From positions 434,001 through 498,000 of the forward strand of contig NZ_JPEO01000003.1 of NCBI RefSeq assembly GCF_000753795.1: a stretch of DNA of 64,000 nt, given 5' to 3'. A model generated the notes under the pieces. The model did not search any database, was not told the DNA's origin, and saw only the letters and a program-made list of their open reading frames with translations. Position 1 is the stretch's first letter; each line of letters opens with the position of its first letter. The position numbers were made by a program, and so were the translations under genes. Below are positions 22,262 through 31,333 of this stretch, piece by piece. This DNA is from Shewanella mangrovi (GTDB lineage: Bacteria > Pseudomonadota > Gammaproteobacteria > Enterobacterales > Shewanellaceae).

Positions 22262-22600
22262 GAATAAAACCTATACAACCCTGAATTTGTTAACTATATG
22301 TGTGCATTTTTGCTGGCAACAAGAATTGCTTGTTTTGGGGTTAGTTGTCAAGGAGTTTTTTGAGGGATTTAATAACAAAAAACCACTTAATGTGAAAATG
22401 TATCAACCGACACCCAATATTATTCAATTATGTCTAAATTGAATAAATAAATGCCTATTCATCATTCCACGCTATCAGCTTCAGCTTTTTTTATGAAATC
22501 TGCATAAACACTGTGCAGTAGTTGGCATATGCAGGCGGCGATGGTCGCCACCATAATAAAAGCGCGCTATCATGCCGCGATATCTTCAACGGGAGGCGAT
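22262..22600. promoter_or_regulatory. Divergent thr / slyD promoter region
   Basis: 339 bp without a gene, between thrL and slyD. It must hold the leftward thr promoter and the rightward slyD promoter, but I could not assign either with confidence. Confidence 0.5.
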
Positions 22601-23200
22601 ATGCAAATCACCCAAAAAAGCGCGGTCACTATTCATTACCGTTTGACCGACACCCAAGGCAAATTAATTGAAAGCTCATTCGATAGCGAGCCTATGGTTT
22701 ACCTGCATGGCATGGGCAACCTGATCCCAGGGTTGGAAAATGCGTTAGAAGGCAAAGCCCAAGGCGAAAAACTGGACGTTACTATCGATTGCGAACAAGC
22801 ATACGGTCCTTACCATGATGGTTTGCGTCAAGAAGTGCCACTCGAAGCCTTTGGCGATATTCAAGATATCGTGCCAGGCATGCGCTTTATTGCAGAAACC
22901 GAAATGGGTCAACGCCCAGTGCAAGTGACCGAAGTATTAGATAATGCTGTTATCGTTGATGGTAACCACCCTCTGGCGGGTCAATCATTGGTGTTCAGTG
23001 TAGAAGTGGTGGACGTACGCGAAGCAACAGCAGAAGAATTGGCTCACGGCCACATTCACGCCCATGGACACGACCACGATCATGAAGGCGGTTGTTGTGG
23101 CGGCCATGACCACGGTGACGAAGGTTGCTGTGGTGGTCACGATCACGGTGAAAAGAAAGAAGGTTGCGATGGTAACGGCGGCTGTGGTTGCCACGGTTAA
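22601..23200 (+). CDS. slyD: FKBP-type peptidyl-prolyl isomerase SlyD
   Basis: The ATG at 22601 follows GGGAGG at 22591-22596; an earlier in-frame ATG would add 24 residues not found in the family. 199 aa. The FKBP part is split by an insert-in-flap domain: ITQKSAVTIHYRLTD, GNLIPGLENALEG and AYGPYHDGLRQEVP, with the FKBP strands resuming at ALAGQSLVFSVEVVDVREAT-like sequence (about 125-145). The last about 50 residues are a His/Cys/Gly-rich metal-binding tail with repeated CCGGHDHG units. It acts as a folding helper and nickel chaperone (hydrogenase maturation) in the cytoplasm. Confidence 0.95.
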   Translation: MQITQKSAVTIHYRLTDTQGKLIESSFDSEPMVYLHGMGNLIPGLENALEGKAQGEKLDVTIDCEQAYGPYHDGLRQEVPLEAFGDIQDIVPGMRFIAETEMGQRPVQVTEVLDNAVIVDGNHPLAGQSLVFSVEVVDVREATAEELAHGHIHAHGHDHDHEGGCCGGHDHGDEGCCGGHDHGEKKEGCDGNGGCGCHG

Positions 23201-23216
23201 TCCGCTTCAACGCAAT

Positions 23217-23253
23217 GCAATAAAAAAGAGCCTTCTAGGCTCTTTTTTATTGC
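23217..23253. terminator. Bidirectional terminator between slyD and trpR
   Basis: GCAATAAAAAAGAGCC and its full complement surround a TTCTA loop. A and T runs on both sides serve both convergent genes. Confidence 0.92.
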
Positions 23254-23261
23254 GTCAAACA

Positions 23262-23537
23262 CTACAGCAACAATGCGCTGATCCGTTTCCTGAGTTCTGG
23301 CGACATGTTTTTTAAATAATTCGAGCAACGAGTAATCGTTGCGATACTTACTTCATACTCAGCCGCGATCTGTCGCTGACTTAACTCGCCATCCAGTAAC
23401 AACTGAAACACTCTTAAGCGCCCGGCAACCGCCTGACGTTCATCTTCAGTAAGCAACAATTCAAACAGGCACACTAAGTTCTCAGCGTTATCCATCGCAA
23501 CTATCTTATTGAGCACCTGCTGCCAATCTGGGCGCAT
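23262..23537 (-). CDS. trpR: Trp operon repressor
   Basis: 91-aa TrpR: LFELLLTEDERQAVAGRLRVFQLLLDGELSQRQIAAEYEVSIATITRCSNYLK. The helix-turn-helix SQRQIAAEYEVSIATITR and the tryptophan-binding Arg in AVAGRL match the family. When tryptophan is bound it represses trp and related aromatic genes. It is convergent with slyD. No obvious self-operator was found upstream. Confidence 0.93.
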   Translation of the reverse strand: MRPDWQQVLNKIVAMDNAENLVCLFELLLTEDERQAVAGRLRVFQLLLDGELSQRQIAAEYEVSIATITRCSNYLKNMSPELRKRISALLL

Positions 23538-24001
23538 AAAAACACCGTCTTCACGTAACAGTACACAAAGACAGTTTACCTTTTTTCAGAACGAAATGAA
23601 GTCTTTGGCGGATGACAAAGACAAATTGTGCAGCACCTTGATGATGTTTGCGTAAATAGATCTAAACACTCATCAACATCGAGCTGTTTAAATTCTCAGC
23701 AAATAGCATTTTCACCACGGCAAAATTGATAAAACTCATCAATACTTTAAACAAGGAAGTCGAGCAATTTGAGGAGGAAATAAGACCAAATTGAAGCAAC
23801 ACCTGACGAGTTATCCACTCAAATATGGCGTGTTATCTGGTAGCTTGCAAGCACTTTTACCTAGGTAAGACAAAAGGTGTTTAACAGCTCAAAATTTTGA
23901 ACTAAACGTTCTTAGCAACACGCCAAAGGTGATTTACTTCACAAATATACTCAGCATAATTGGTAGTCTGGAACCGTGGAAACGAAAGAGGGTTGAACAA
24001 T
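23538..24001. other. Gene-free region upstream of raiA
   Basis: 464 bp between the divergent trpR and raiA genes. It presumably contains both promoters. The only structure seen is a GTCTTTG / CAAAGAC inverted repeat at 23601-23622 with an 8-bp spacer. No small gene is supported. Confidence 0.5.
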
Positions 24002-24340
24002 ATGCTTAAAATTACCAGCAAAGAATTCAATGTTACCGATGCAATCCGCAGCCGTATTGAAAGCCGTTTGGAGAAGCTTAATCGCCACGATGTAGACCTC
24101 ATTAATCCCCATATTATTATCATTACCGAAGGCCCGATGTTTAAGATTGAGTCGTCAATCAAACTCACCAATGGTCAGCTATTTGCGCAAGCTAAACATC
24201 AAAATTTGTATACTGCGATTAACGCATTAGGACAGAAGCTGGAAAAGCAACTCAACCGAGTGACACATAAATCAACAAAACGAGCTGTGGCTAACTTTGT
24301 TGAAGAAGAACCGGAGTATTCAGAAGAATACGCCGCTTAA
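24002..24340 (+). CDS. raiA: Ribosome-associated inhibitor / hibernation factor (HPF-RaiA family)
   Basis: The ATG at 24002 (MLKITSKEFNVTDAI) follows GAGGG by 8 bp; an upstream ATG is out of family. 112 aa, one S30AE domain with HIIIITEGPMFKIESSIKL and the acidic C-terminal tail EEEPEYSEEYAA that marks RaiA (YfiA) rather than short HPF. It binds the 30S channel in stationary phase or cold and blocks translation. The gene lies just before pheLA, as raiA does in E. coli. Confidence 0.93.
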   Translation: MLKITSKEFNVTDAIRSRIESRLEKLNRHDVDLINPHIIIITEGPMFKIESSIKLTNGQLFAQAKHQNLYTAINALGQKLEKQLNRVTHKSTKRAVANFVEEEPEYSEEYAA

Positions 24341-24350
24341 GGACCACTCA

Positions 24351-24374
24351 GGGCGCATTTTAATGCGCCCTTTT
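24351..24374 (+). terminator. raiA terminator
   Basis: GGGCGCATTTTAATGCGCCC followed by TTTT, 10 bp after the stop codon. Confidence 0.9.
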
Positions 24375-24431
24375 GCTATTTGAATAAAATTTGATTGACA
24401 CCTAGGGCACTTCACTTTAGTTTTATCCGCC

Positions 24432-24497
24432 ATGAACAGCATAATTTTCTCGTTTTTTACTTTCTTTTTTACACCTCACACCCAGGGGCGGCGGTAA
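24432..24497 (+). CDS. pheL: pheA leader peptide
   Basis: 21 residues beginning MNSIIFSFFTFFFTP: six of residues 6-13 are Phe. It ends with a short basic tail and TAA, followed by the attenuator hairpin. This is the phenylalanine-sensing leader of pheA, and its sequence differs from E. coli PheL apart from the Phe run. Confidence 0.88.
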   Translation: MNSIIFSFFTFFFTPHTQGRR

Positions 24498-24524
24498 CGT
24501 GTAAAAACGAAAGTGAAAATTACC

Positions 24525-24550
24525 AAGCCTCCCAACCGGGAGGCTTTTTC
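24525..24550 (+). terminator. pheA attenuator terminator
   Basis: AAGCCTCCC-AACC-GGGAGGCTT followed by TTTC, between pheL and pheA. It forms when the ribosome passes the Phe codons without stalling. Confidence 0.88.
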
Positions 24551-24587
24551 GTATATAGAACAGCATTCGCAGTACAAAGAGGTTGGC

Positions 24588-26531
24588 ATGAAGAAAGCAC
24601 CACAACTCAATCAGCTTAGAGAGCTCATCACCAGTCTGGACAATGAACTGTTAACGCTACTGGCGAAGCGTCGTTTATTAAGCATTGAAGTGGCGCGTAG
24701 TAAAGAGTCCGATATTCGCCCTATTCGAGATACCACTCGTGAGAAAGAGCTGCTGGCACGCTTAGTCCAACAAGGACGCGATCAAGGCCTAGATGCGCAT
24801 TACGTGTTAAGCCTCTATCATACGATCATTGAAGACTCAGTGCTTAACCAACAAGCCTACCTGCAAAGCCAAGCTAATCCTGACAACCGTAAGCACCGCA
24901 CTTCTGTTGCCTACCTGGGAGCCAGAGGTTCTTACTCCTACCTTGCCGCTTCGCGCTACTGCCAACGTCGCCAAGTTGAGATGCAAGATATCGGTTGTGC
25001 CAATTTTGATGAAATTGCCAACGCTGTCGAATCGGGTCACGCCGATTATGGTTTTCTGCCGATTGAAAACACTTCGTCAGGCTCCATCAATGAAGTCTTT
25101 GATTTATTGCAGCACACCAATCTGGCGATTGTGGGTGAAACCACTATCGACGTCGGCCACTGTCTACTGGCCAAGTCCGGTAGTAAGCTAGAAGACATTA
25201 AGACCTTATATGCTCACCCCCAGCCTATTAGCCAATGCAGCCGCTATTTAGCCCACAATGGTCACTATAAGCTGCAATATTGCTCATCAAGCGCTGAGGC
25301 CATGGAGAAGGTTCAACATGGTGATCATACGGTAGCCGCGATAGGTAGTGCAGAAGGTGGTGCCCTCTATGAACTGGAATCGATTGAAACTGGATTAGCC
25401 AACCAAAAAGTCAATCGTACTCGTTTTATCGTGGTTGCCCGCAAGGCCATCGACGTACCAGAACAAGTTCCTGCGAAAACCACATTGATAATGGCGACCG
25501 GACAAAAGCCTGGCGCCTTAGTCGATACGCTGTTGGTGCTCAAAGCGCATAATATCAATATGAGTAAATTGGAGTCACGTCCAATAACCGGGACACCATG
25601 GGAAGAGATGTTCTATCTCGACGTTGATGCCAATATCGCATCTGCCAACATGCAACGTGCCTTAAAAGAGCTGGAACGCATCGCTCGCTTTATTAAAGTG
25701 TTGGGTTGCTATGCCAGTGAAACGGTAAAACCTACACGTTTGGAACACGGCCAATTACTGATTGAACCGGACAGTTCTAAAGTAGCAAAACAGCAAGCGC
25801 GCAAACTTGATGCACGCCATACCCGCCAATTTAAACCAAGCGGCACTGAAGTCACCTTAGGCCAAACGGTGATTAGCGAACAACATTTTGCATCGTTGGC
25901 ACAAATGCCAATTGAATGGTTTAACGATAGCTTTACTGCTCACGCTATGGCGCTGAAAGAAGCTGGTTTTCAGGGGGTTATCATCACCAACAATGACAGT
26001 AACGCAATTGACGAAGTTAAACTGAGTAAGCTATGTAAACAACTCGCCCAAGCGGGATTGGAAGCGATCCTCGCCATTGAACAGACTCAGGAACTCAGCA
26101 TACTGCAAGAATACGCCAGCGCTTTGCTTATCCCTGGCAAACAGATGTTCAACAAATCCCTGCTTAGCACCTTAGGCTCTTCAAGCATTCCAGTGTTATT
26201 AGAGCGCAACACTATGGCGAGCGAAGATGAGTGGTTAGCGAGTGCAGAGCTGTTTTTACAAGCCGGCAATCAGCAACTGATTTTGTGTGAATCTGGTGTC
26301 CGCAACTTTAACCATCCAGAAGCGTTAGCGGTAGATTTGACATCTTTGGTCAATCTACGAGCGCAGAGTCATCTGCCAGTGATTGTGAACCTTAGCTATT
26401 CACGTGATAACCGCGAAGCATTAGCGCTCGCGGCCAGCAAGCTAGGCGCCAGCGGTATAGTGTTAGATGCTCTCGATGATATTGAGACCAGTCAAACCCT
26501 ATTGCCTGAACTCTACAGACTGCAGCAATAA
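24588..26531 (+). CDS. pheA: Chorismate mutase / prephenate dehydratase with extra C-terminal domain
   Basis: 647 aa from ATG 24588, preceded by AGAGG; the in-frame ATG at 24513 would run through the attenuator. The P-protein core is normal: chorismate mutase (1-90), prephenate dehydratase (105-285, TRF at 278-280) and a Phe-binding ACT domain (GALV 309-312, ESRP 329-332). Typical P-proteins end near residue 385. Here about 230 more residues (415-647) resemble class I-beta DAHP synthase: PVLLERNTMASEDEWLASAE, LILCESGVRNF, SHLPVIVNLSY and GASGIVLDA. Residues expected to bind metal are changed (DPSH to NLSY, VEVHP to LDALD) and no GPC motif is seen, so this part is probably inactive and regulatory. 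Confidence 0.95.
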   Translation: MKKAPQLNQLRELITSLDNELLTLLAKRRLLSIEVARSKESDIRPIRDTTREKELLARLVQQGRDQGLDAHYVLSLYHTIIEDSVLNQQAYLQSQANPDNRKHRTSVAYLGARGSYSYLAASRYCQRRQVEMQDIGCANFDEIANAVESGHADYGFLPIENTSSGSINEVFDLLQHTNLAIVGETTIDVGHCLLAKSGSKLEDIKTLYAHPQPISQCSRYLAHNGHYKLQYCSSSAEAMEKVQHGDHTVAAIGSAEGGALYELESIETGLANQKVNRTRFIVVARKAIDVPEQVPAKTTLIMATGQKPGALVDTLLVLKAHNINMSKLESRPITGTPWEEMFYLDVDANIASANMQRALKELERIARFIKVLGCYASETVKPTRLEHGQLLIEPDSSKVAKQQARKLDARHTRQFKPSGTEVTLGQTVISEQHFASLAQMPIEWFNDSFTAHAMALKEAGFQGVIITNNDSNAIDEVKLSKLCKQLAQAGLEAILAIEQTQELSILQEYASALLIPGKQMFNKSLLSTLGSSSIPVLLERNTMASEDEWLASAELFLQAGNQQLILCESGVRNFNHPEALAVDLTSLVNLRAQSHLPVIVNLSYSRDNREALALAASKLGASGIVLDALDDIETSQTLLPELYRLQQ

Positions 26532-26549
26532 CATCTCGCTATTCTGAAC

Positions 26550-26576
26550 AAAAAGCCCCGAAGTTCGGGGCTTTTT
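26550..26576 (+). terminator. pheA terminator
   Basis: AAAAGCCCCGAA / TTCGGGGCTTTTT hairpin with A and T tracts, 19 bp after the pheA stop. It could also work for the convergent gene at 26608. Confidence 0.92.
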
Positions 26577-26607
26577 GTTAGCGCTGTAAATCATAATCAA
26601 GACTTGG

Positions 26608-26943
26608 TTACACCTCGATGCCGTCAGCGAGGCTTAGCCAGCCTTTAAATACACGATAGCTGAACCAGATAACACCAAGTGCAAAAAACGTCAGACTCAA
26701 CCACGCAATACTGCTCCAGTACCCTAACGCACACAACACTAATAAGCCGACAATACTACGCCGTTGCCACCGCAAATGTTTGCCCATCAGCGACATCGCA
26801 GAAAACTGCTTTTGATTTAAATTAATCGCTAGGCTTAGCAGCACAGGTACCAGAAAAAGTGGGAATGCGCACATTAGCGCATAAAGAAAATGTCCAATGG
26901 AGCGGTCTTCTGCATGAATGGCATGGGAAGGGTTTCCAGTCAT
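26608..26943 (-). CDS. Small inner-membrane protein, function unknown
   Basis: 111 aa from ATG 26943, chosen because GGAG lies 7 bp upstream; longer forms start within this ribosome-binding region. Hydropathy suggests three membrane segments (IGHFLYALMCAFPLFLVPVLLSLAI, then IVGLLVLCALGYWSSIAWLSL and FFALGVIWFSYRVFKG). The GKHLRWQRR motif between the first two resembles DUF4870-type proteins. Convergent with pheA and 229 bp from hcr. No function can be given. Confidence 0.7.
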   Translation of the reverse strand: MTGNPSHAIHAEDRSIGHFLYALMCAFPLFLVPVLLSLAINLNQKQFSAMSLMGKHLRWQRRSIVGLLVLCALGYWSSIAWLSLTFFALGVIWFSYRVFKGWLSLADGIEV

Positions 26944-27172
26944 ATTCATTCTCCAATTAACTTCAGGACGCAAGAGAATCTTCTGCATACCTTAAACATA
27001 CGTGGAGAATCACTGTTCTGCAATAATAAAACTGCAATAAAGATGCGTTTCAGTAGATATTCCTAATGGGATGAGTGCCAAATTATCGTTAGCACTGTCA
27101 CCAGTAAACATCACAAAATAACACCCAACCAAAACGCAGCTGTTCTGAATGAACTGACGCCCTAGCTCAAAT

Positions 27173-28279
27173 CTAGCTCGCTAAATCGATATCGACATCT
27201 GATTGTGCATGACTCGAACAAGCAAGCACATATCCCTGCTCGATTTCTGCCGCGGTTAAAGTTTCCGAACTGCTCGAGATAACCTCGCCTTTTACCACTT
27301 TACACTTGCAGGAACCGCATACACCGGAACGACAGGCGGCGATAATGGGCAACTGCATCTCCAGTAAGCCATCCAATAATGTTTGCTTTGCGCTCAACAC
27401 CCTGCTGCTTGCGGCAACGGTGAGTTGAAAGTTACCACCACTAATAGGGTTTTCCAATGCCATCGCTTGGGCAAAATTTTCGCTGTGATAACGACTCATA
27501 TCAAAGTCGCATGCTGCAAATAGCGCTTGTGCAGCATCCATGAATCGCTGCGGACCACAGACGAAAACGGTACGTTGTTGAAAGTCTGGCACCAGCAGCG
27601 TTAACAACTCAGCGTTAAGTTTGCTTGAGTGCATATTATTCGATAGTTCATCAGCGTCACTCACATGTTGAATAAGATAATTGATGTCAACGCCATCATT
27701 ACGCTGCGACATCGCCTTGAGACTATCAGCAAAAATCAGGTCATTGACCGTGCTTGCGCTATGCAAAAATGCAATATCTGCCCGATGTCCGTGAGTATCG
27801 GTGAGAAAGCGGCTGATAGAATACATGGGCGTCACGCCACATCCAGCACTCAACAACAAATATCGCTCAGCAGCAATATCGACAACATTAAAATCCCCAA
27901 AGGGACCTGATGCGCGAATACTGTGTCCCGGCTGCAAATTATCAATTAGGTAGTTAGAAACACGTCCACCCTCTACCCGTTTAATGGTGACCATTAACGA
28001 GTGCGGCCGCGTGGGAGATGAAGATATCGTGTATGAGCGATGGTAAAGCTCATCGGCAATATCAACATGGAAAGTAATAAATTGCCCAGGTTTGAATAGG
28101 AATTTCAGTGGCTCAGTGGCATGAAAACGAAAACTCACCACATCATGTGTTTCTTGCCAACGCGCATCGCAGATAAGTCTCAGCTCACCTTGTTGCCATG
28201 TTGGTGCATGCAAGTGTTCACTGACCGCAGAAATATCAGGGGATAATGTCATAGAAGATGGCCTCTTCGTCAAAAACAT
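27173..28279 (-). CDS. hcr: Hcp reductase (NADH oxidoreductase, FAD and 2Fe-2S)
   Basis: 368 aa. A ferredoxin-reductase module (RSYTISSSPT for FAD, LLSAGCGVTPMYSISRF for NADH, VFVCGPQRFMDAAQ) is followed by a plant-type 2Fe-2S ferredoxin domain (CRSGVCGSCKCKV plus a later ACSSHA cysteine). It passes electrons from NADH to hybrid cluster protein Hcp. It is 46 bp downstream of hcp, with a strong hairpin between them. Confidence 0.93.
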   Translation of the reverse strand: MFLTKRPSSMTLSPDISAVSEHLHAPTWQQGELRLICDARWQETHDVVSFRFHATEPLKFLFKPGQFITFHVDIADELYHRSYTISSSPTRPHSLMVTIKRVEGGRVSNYLIDNLQPGHSIRASGPFGDFNVVDIAAERYLLLSAGCGVTPMYSISRFLTDTHGHRADIAFLHSASTVNDLIFADSLKAMSQRNDGVDINYLIQHVSDADELSNNMHSSKLNAELLTLLVPDFQQRTVFVCGPQRFMDAAQALFAACDFDMSRYHSENFAQAMALENPISGGNFQLTVAASSRVLSAKQTLLDGLLEMQLPIIAACRSGVCGSCKCKVVKGEVISSSSETLTAAEIEQGYVLACSSHAQSDVDIDLAS

Positions 28280-28286
28280 CGAAGAT

Positions 28287-28316
28287 TGCCACTACTCAGT
28301 ATGCTGAGTAGTGGCA
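28287..28316 (-). other. Long hairpin between hcp and hcr
   Basis: A 13-bp perfect stem (TGCCACTACTCAG and its complement) with a 4-nt loop fills the hcp-hcr gap. No T-run follows it in the direction of transcription, so it is more likely an mRNA-processing or stability element than a full terminator. Confidence 0.7.
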
Positions 28317-28325
28317 TTTTGCACG

Positions 28326-29987
28326 CTAGGCTGCACCGAGAATGCTGGTTAAATCAGCTTCAACGCTGCTGACATTACGCAAGCCGAATTTGTCTTCAAG
28401 GATCTTCAGCAGATTCGGTGTTAAGAAGGCTGGAGGGGTTGGCCCCGTGCGAATGTTTTTCACGCCTAATGACAATAAGGTCAGCAAAATTACAATCGCT
28501 TTTTGCTCAAACCATGACAGCACCAGACTCAACGGCAGTTCATTGATGTCACATTCAAACACTTCAGATAAGGCAATGGCTAACTGAATGGCAGAATAGG
28601 CGTCGTTACACTGACCGATATCCAACAGACGTGGAATGCCATTAATATCGCCAAATTCCAATTTGTTGAATTTATACTTACCGCAGCCAAGCGTTAGGAT
28701 CACACTGTCTTTCGGCGCAGACTTAGCAAAATCGGTGAAATAACTCCGTTCGTTCTTATCACCGTCACAACCGCCCACGAGGAAGAAATGGCGAATACTG
28801 CCATTTTTCACATTTTCAACGACTGCTGGAGCAGCATTCATCAATGCATTGCGGGCAAAGCCAATGGTGATCATGTGCGGAATTTCGTCGTATTTGAATC
28901 CCTCAAGTGATTGCGCCTTGTTAATCACGGCACTGAAATCATCTCCTTCAATATGCGTCACGCCAGGCCAGCCTACGATGCTGCGGGTAAATATACGGTC
29001 GCTATATTGGCCAACGTTAGGATCGATGATGCAGTTGGACGTCATCACTACCGCACCGGGAAAGTTAGCAAACTCTTTTTGCTGATTTTGCCAAGCACTG
29101 CCGTAGTTTCCGACCAAGTGCGGATACTTTTTGAAGGTTGGATATGCCAATGCTGGCAGCATTTCACCGTGGGTATAAACATTAATGCCCTTACCTTCAG
29201 TTTGCTGCAGAATGAGCTCAAGGTCTTTCATGTCATGACCTGACACTAAAATAGCCTTGCCGGTAACAGGCTTAGTGTTCACCTGTGTTGGCTCTGGATG
29301 ACCAAACGCATCAGTTTCACCGGTATCCAGCATCGCCATCACCTGATAGTTCAGTTGGCCAATGTCCATCGCAGTAGCAAACAGTTTATCGGCGTCATTA
29401 CTGTCGGTTGCCAAAAAGCCCATGATTTCGTGAAAGCGACCAGCAACTTCTTCGCTGACTTGGTTGAGCACACGCGCATGTTCCATATAAGCGGCGGCGC
29501 CTTTTAATCCATAAAGACAGAGCAACCGCAGCCCTAGAATATCTTCATTAAGGTTATCACCACGGTTCAGAGCCGCTTGCGTGGCCTGCTGCAATAACTC
29601 AGGCTTATCCGCAGCCAAGTTCAAAGTCGCTGCAGCAGGAAATGCGGCTGGCGTTTCGCCACGCTCAGCACACAAAGCTTCATATTGGCGCTGCAAGCTG
29701 TCGCGCATCTTTGCCGCTAGACGAGCATATTCAATGATCCGCTCGTCATCAAAGTTAACGTTGGTCAGGGTCGAGAAAAAGGCTTTAGGCACGAAGGTAT
29801 CTACGGCGGCATCGATGACGCCAAACGCGCGCAGTTTGCTGGCATACAAGGACACGCCCTGCAGCATATAAATCAACAAGTCTTGCAAATCTGAGGTTGC
29901 GGCCAATTTGCCACACATACCCTGGGCGTAGCTACAGCCTGCACCGGCTGGTGTTCTGATTGTTTGCTCACACTGAATGCAATACAC
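28326..29987 (-). CDS. hcp: Hybrid cluster protein (hydroxylamine/NO reductase)
   Basis: 553 aa. The N-terminal Cys cluster C3-x2-C6-x11-C18-x6-C25 (MYCIQCEQ and [10 protein letters not shown]) binds the first Fe-S centre. [31 protein letters not shown] and [11 protein letters not shown] supply ligands of the hybrid 4Fe-2S-2O cluster. It reduces NO and hydroxylamine under nitrosative stress in anaerobic cells, with Hcr as electron donor. Confidence 0.96.
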   Translation of the reverse strand: MYCIQCEQTIRTPAGAGCSYAQGMCGKLAATSDLQDLLIYMLQGVSLYASKLRAFGVIDAAVDTFVPKAFFSTLTNVNFDDERIIEYARLAAKMRDSLQRQYEALCAERGETPAAFPAAATLNLAADKPELLQQATQAALNRGDNLNEDILGLRLLCLYGLKGAAAYMEHARVLNQVSEEVAGRFHEIMGFLATDSNDADKLFATAMDIGQLNYQVMAMLDTGETDAFGHPEPTQVNTKPVTGKAILVSGHDMKDLELILQQTEGKGINVYTHGEMLPALAYPTFKKYPHLVGNYGSAWQNQQKEFANFPGAVVMTSNCIIDPNVGQYSDRIFTRSIVGWPGVTHIEGDDFSAVINKAQSLEGFKYDEIPHMITIGFARNALMNAAPAVVENVKNGSIRHFFLVGGCDGDKNERSYFTDFAKSAPKDSVILTLGCGKYKFNKLEFGDINGIPRLLDIGQCNDAYSAIQLAIALSEVFECDINELPLSLVLSWFEQKAIVILLTLLSLGVKNIRTGPTPPAFLTPNLLKILEDKFGLRNVSSVEADLTSILGAA

Positions 29988-30135
29988 GGTAGTCTCCTTT
30001 TAATCATGCTTATTTTTTACATGTTTAAAAGGAGTGTAATCCTATTCGATGCTTTAGAAATATCTCAATTGGTAGAACGCGAGGGAGATCACTATAAAGA
30101 TGCAATTTAAATAGTTGTTTACCACTAAAGAGATA

Positions 30136-30162
30136 CAAAAAAGGAGCCATATCGGCTCCTCT
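30136..30162 (-). terminator. tyrA terminator
   Basis: On the transcribed strand GGAGCCGATATGGCTCC followed by TTTTTT, 18 bp after the tyrA stop. Confidence 0.88.
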
Positions 30163-30179
30163 TCGTCAGCAAACACTGA

Positions 30180-31319
30180 TCAGTGTGATTTAAGATCGTT
30201 TACAGACTGCAGCATGGCGCGGCTTTCATTACGAAACTGTGGTGCCAACTCCCCAAACCATTGAGATACCTCATTAAATTGCTTAATAAATGTGTCTCGA
30301 TCTTCAGCTTCAATCACTTTGAGTGCGTCAGCAAAGTTTCCGAGGTAGTTAGAGATAACATTAAAACTTTCGCGTTGGGAAAAGATGATATCAGCGTACA
30401 GCTCTGGATTTTGTGCAAACAAGCGCCCTACCATCGCCAACTCTAACCGATAAATTGGCGAGCTAAATTGCAATAAGTTCTCCATATCGACACCTTCGCG
30501 ACACAAGTTGAGGCCATAGACAAAGGTACAGAAATGGCGCATTGCCTGTACGAGCTGCATGGCTTTGTCGTGACGTTCTGCTTCAGCCTCGACTATACGC
30601 GCGCCCCAGATCTTGATCTGCTCTAAAAGCCACTGATATTGGTCACTATCACGTCCGTGACATACCACCACCACTTGCTTTGCAAAGCTACCAACATCGG
30701 GACCGAACATAGGGTGCAAGCCAACTACCGGGCCGGAATGCACTTCCATCATCGCTTCAATTGGCGCTGACTTGATGGAGGTCAAATCAGCCAGAATGCA
30801 ATCATTCGGCAAATTGCTTAATTTTTCGCGGATCAATTCACAGGTGATACCAATGGGAACGGTAACCAGCACTAAACCTGCACCATCAAACATTGCATCA
30901 GCTTGCTGCCAATCATCTTTATCCAGCGATACGACTTGATAGCCTGATAACGCTAGCATCTGGCCGAACAAACGCCCAAGTTGACCGTCACCACCAACGA
31001 TGACCACTTTACCGAGATCTTCGCGAACTTGTTTGAAGCCAACATCTTTCTCATTGAGATAAGATTCACGCATCAAACGACGTAATACATCTTCAATTAA
31101 TTGCGGCTGAATTCCGATGGCTTCCGCCTCTTCGCGACGCTTAGCTAACATCGCCGCTTCTCTTTCTGGTGCATAAATGGGCAGGCCTGCACCATGTTTG
31201 ACCGCACCAACTTGGGCCACTAAGTCCAATCGTTTACGCAATAAGTGCAATAATTGTTGGTCCACACCATCAATAAGATCACGTAGCTGTTCCAGCTCTT
31301 CTGTGGTCTTCTCTGTCAT
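30180..31319 (-). CDS. tyrA: Bifunctional chorismate mutase / prephenate dehydrogenase
   Basis: 379 aa. ATG 31319 is preferred because AGGAAGGA precedes it at good distance, whereas ATG 31337 overlaps the end of aroF. N-terminal chorismate mutase (1-90, [23 protein letters not shown]), then a Rossmann domain ([18 protein letters not shown]) and the catalytic region with [11 protein letters not shown] and [11 protein letters not shown]. Makes 4-hydroxyphenylpyruvate for tyrosine. It forms an operon with aroF. Confidence 0.96.
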   Translation of the reverse strand: MTEKTTEELEQLRDLIDGVDQQLLHLLRKRLDLVAQVGAVKHGAGLPIYAPEREAAMLAKRREEAEAIGIQPQLIEDVLRRLMRESYLNEKDVGFKQVREDLGKVVIVGGDGQLGRLFGQMLALSGYQVVSLDKDDWQQADAMFDGAGLVLVTVPIGITCELIREKLSNLPNDCILADLTSIKSAPIEAMMEVHSGPVVGLHPMFGPDVGSFAKQVVVVCHGRDSDQYQWLLEQIKIWGARIVEAEAERHDKAMQLVQAMRHFCTFVYGLNLCREGVDMENLLQFSSPIYRLELAMVGRLFAQNPELYADIIFSQRESFNVISNYLGNFADALKVIEAEDRDTFIKQFNEVSQWFGELAPQFRNESRAMLQSVNDLKSH

Positions 31320-31333
31320 CAGCCGTTCCTTCC

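Noticed and set aside
22985..23210. Thr/His-rich antisense frames opposite slyD
   Set aside because: They mirror the low-complexity His/Gly tail of SlyD and are artefacts of it.
30097..30112. NsrR-like half-site (AAGATGCAATTTAAAT) upstream of hcp
   Set aside because: Only one half fits the NsrR consensus; expected for hcp biologically but the sequence alone is too weak.
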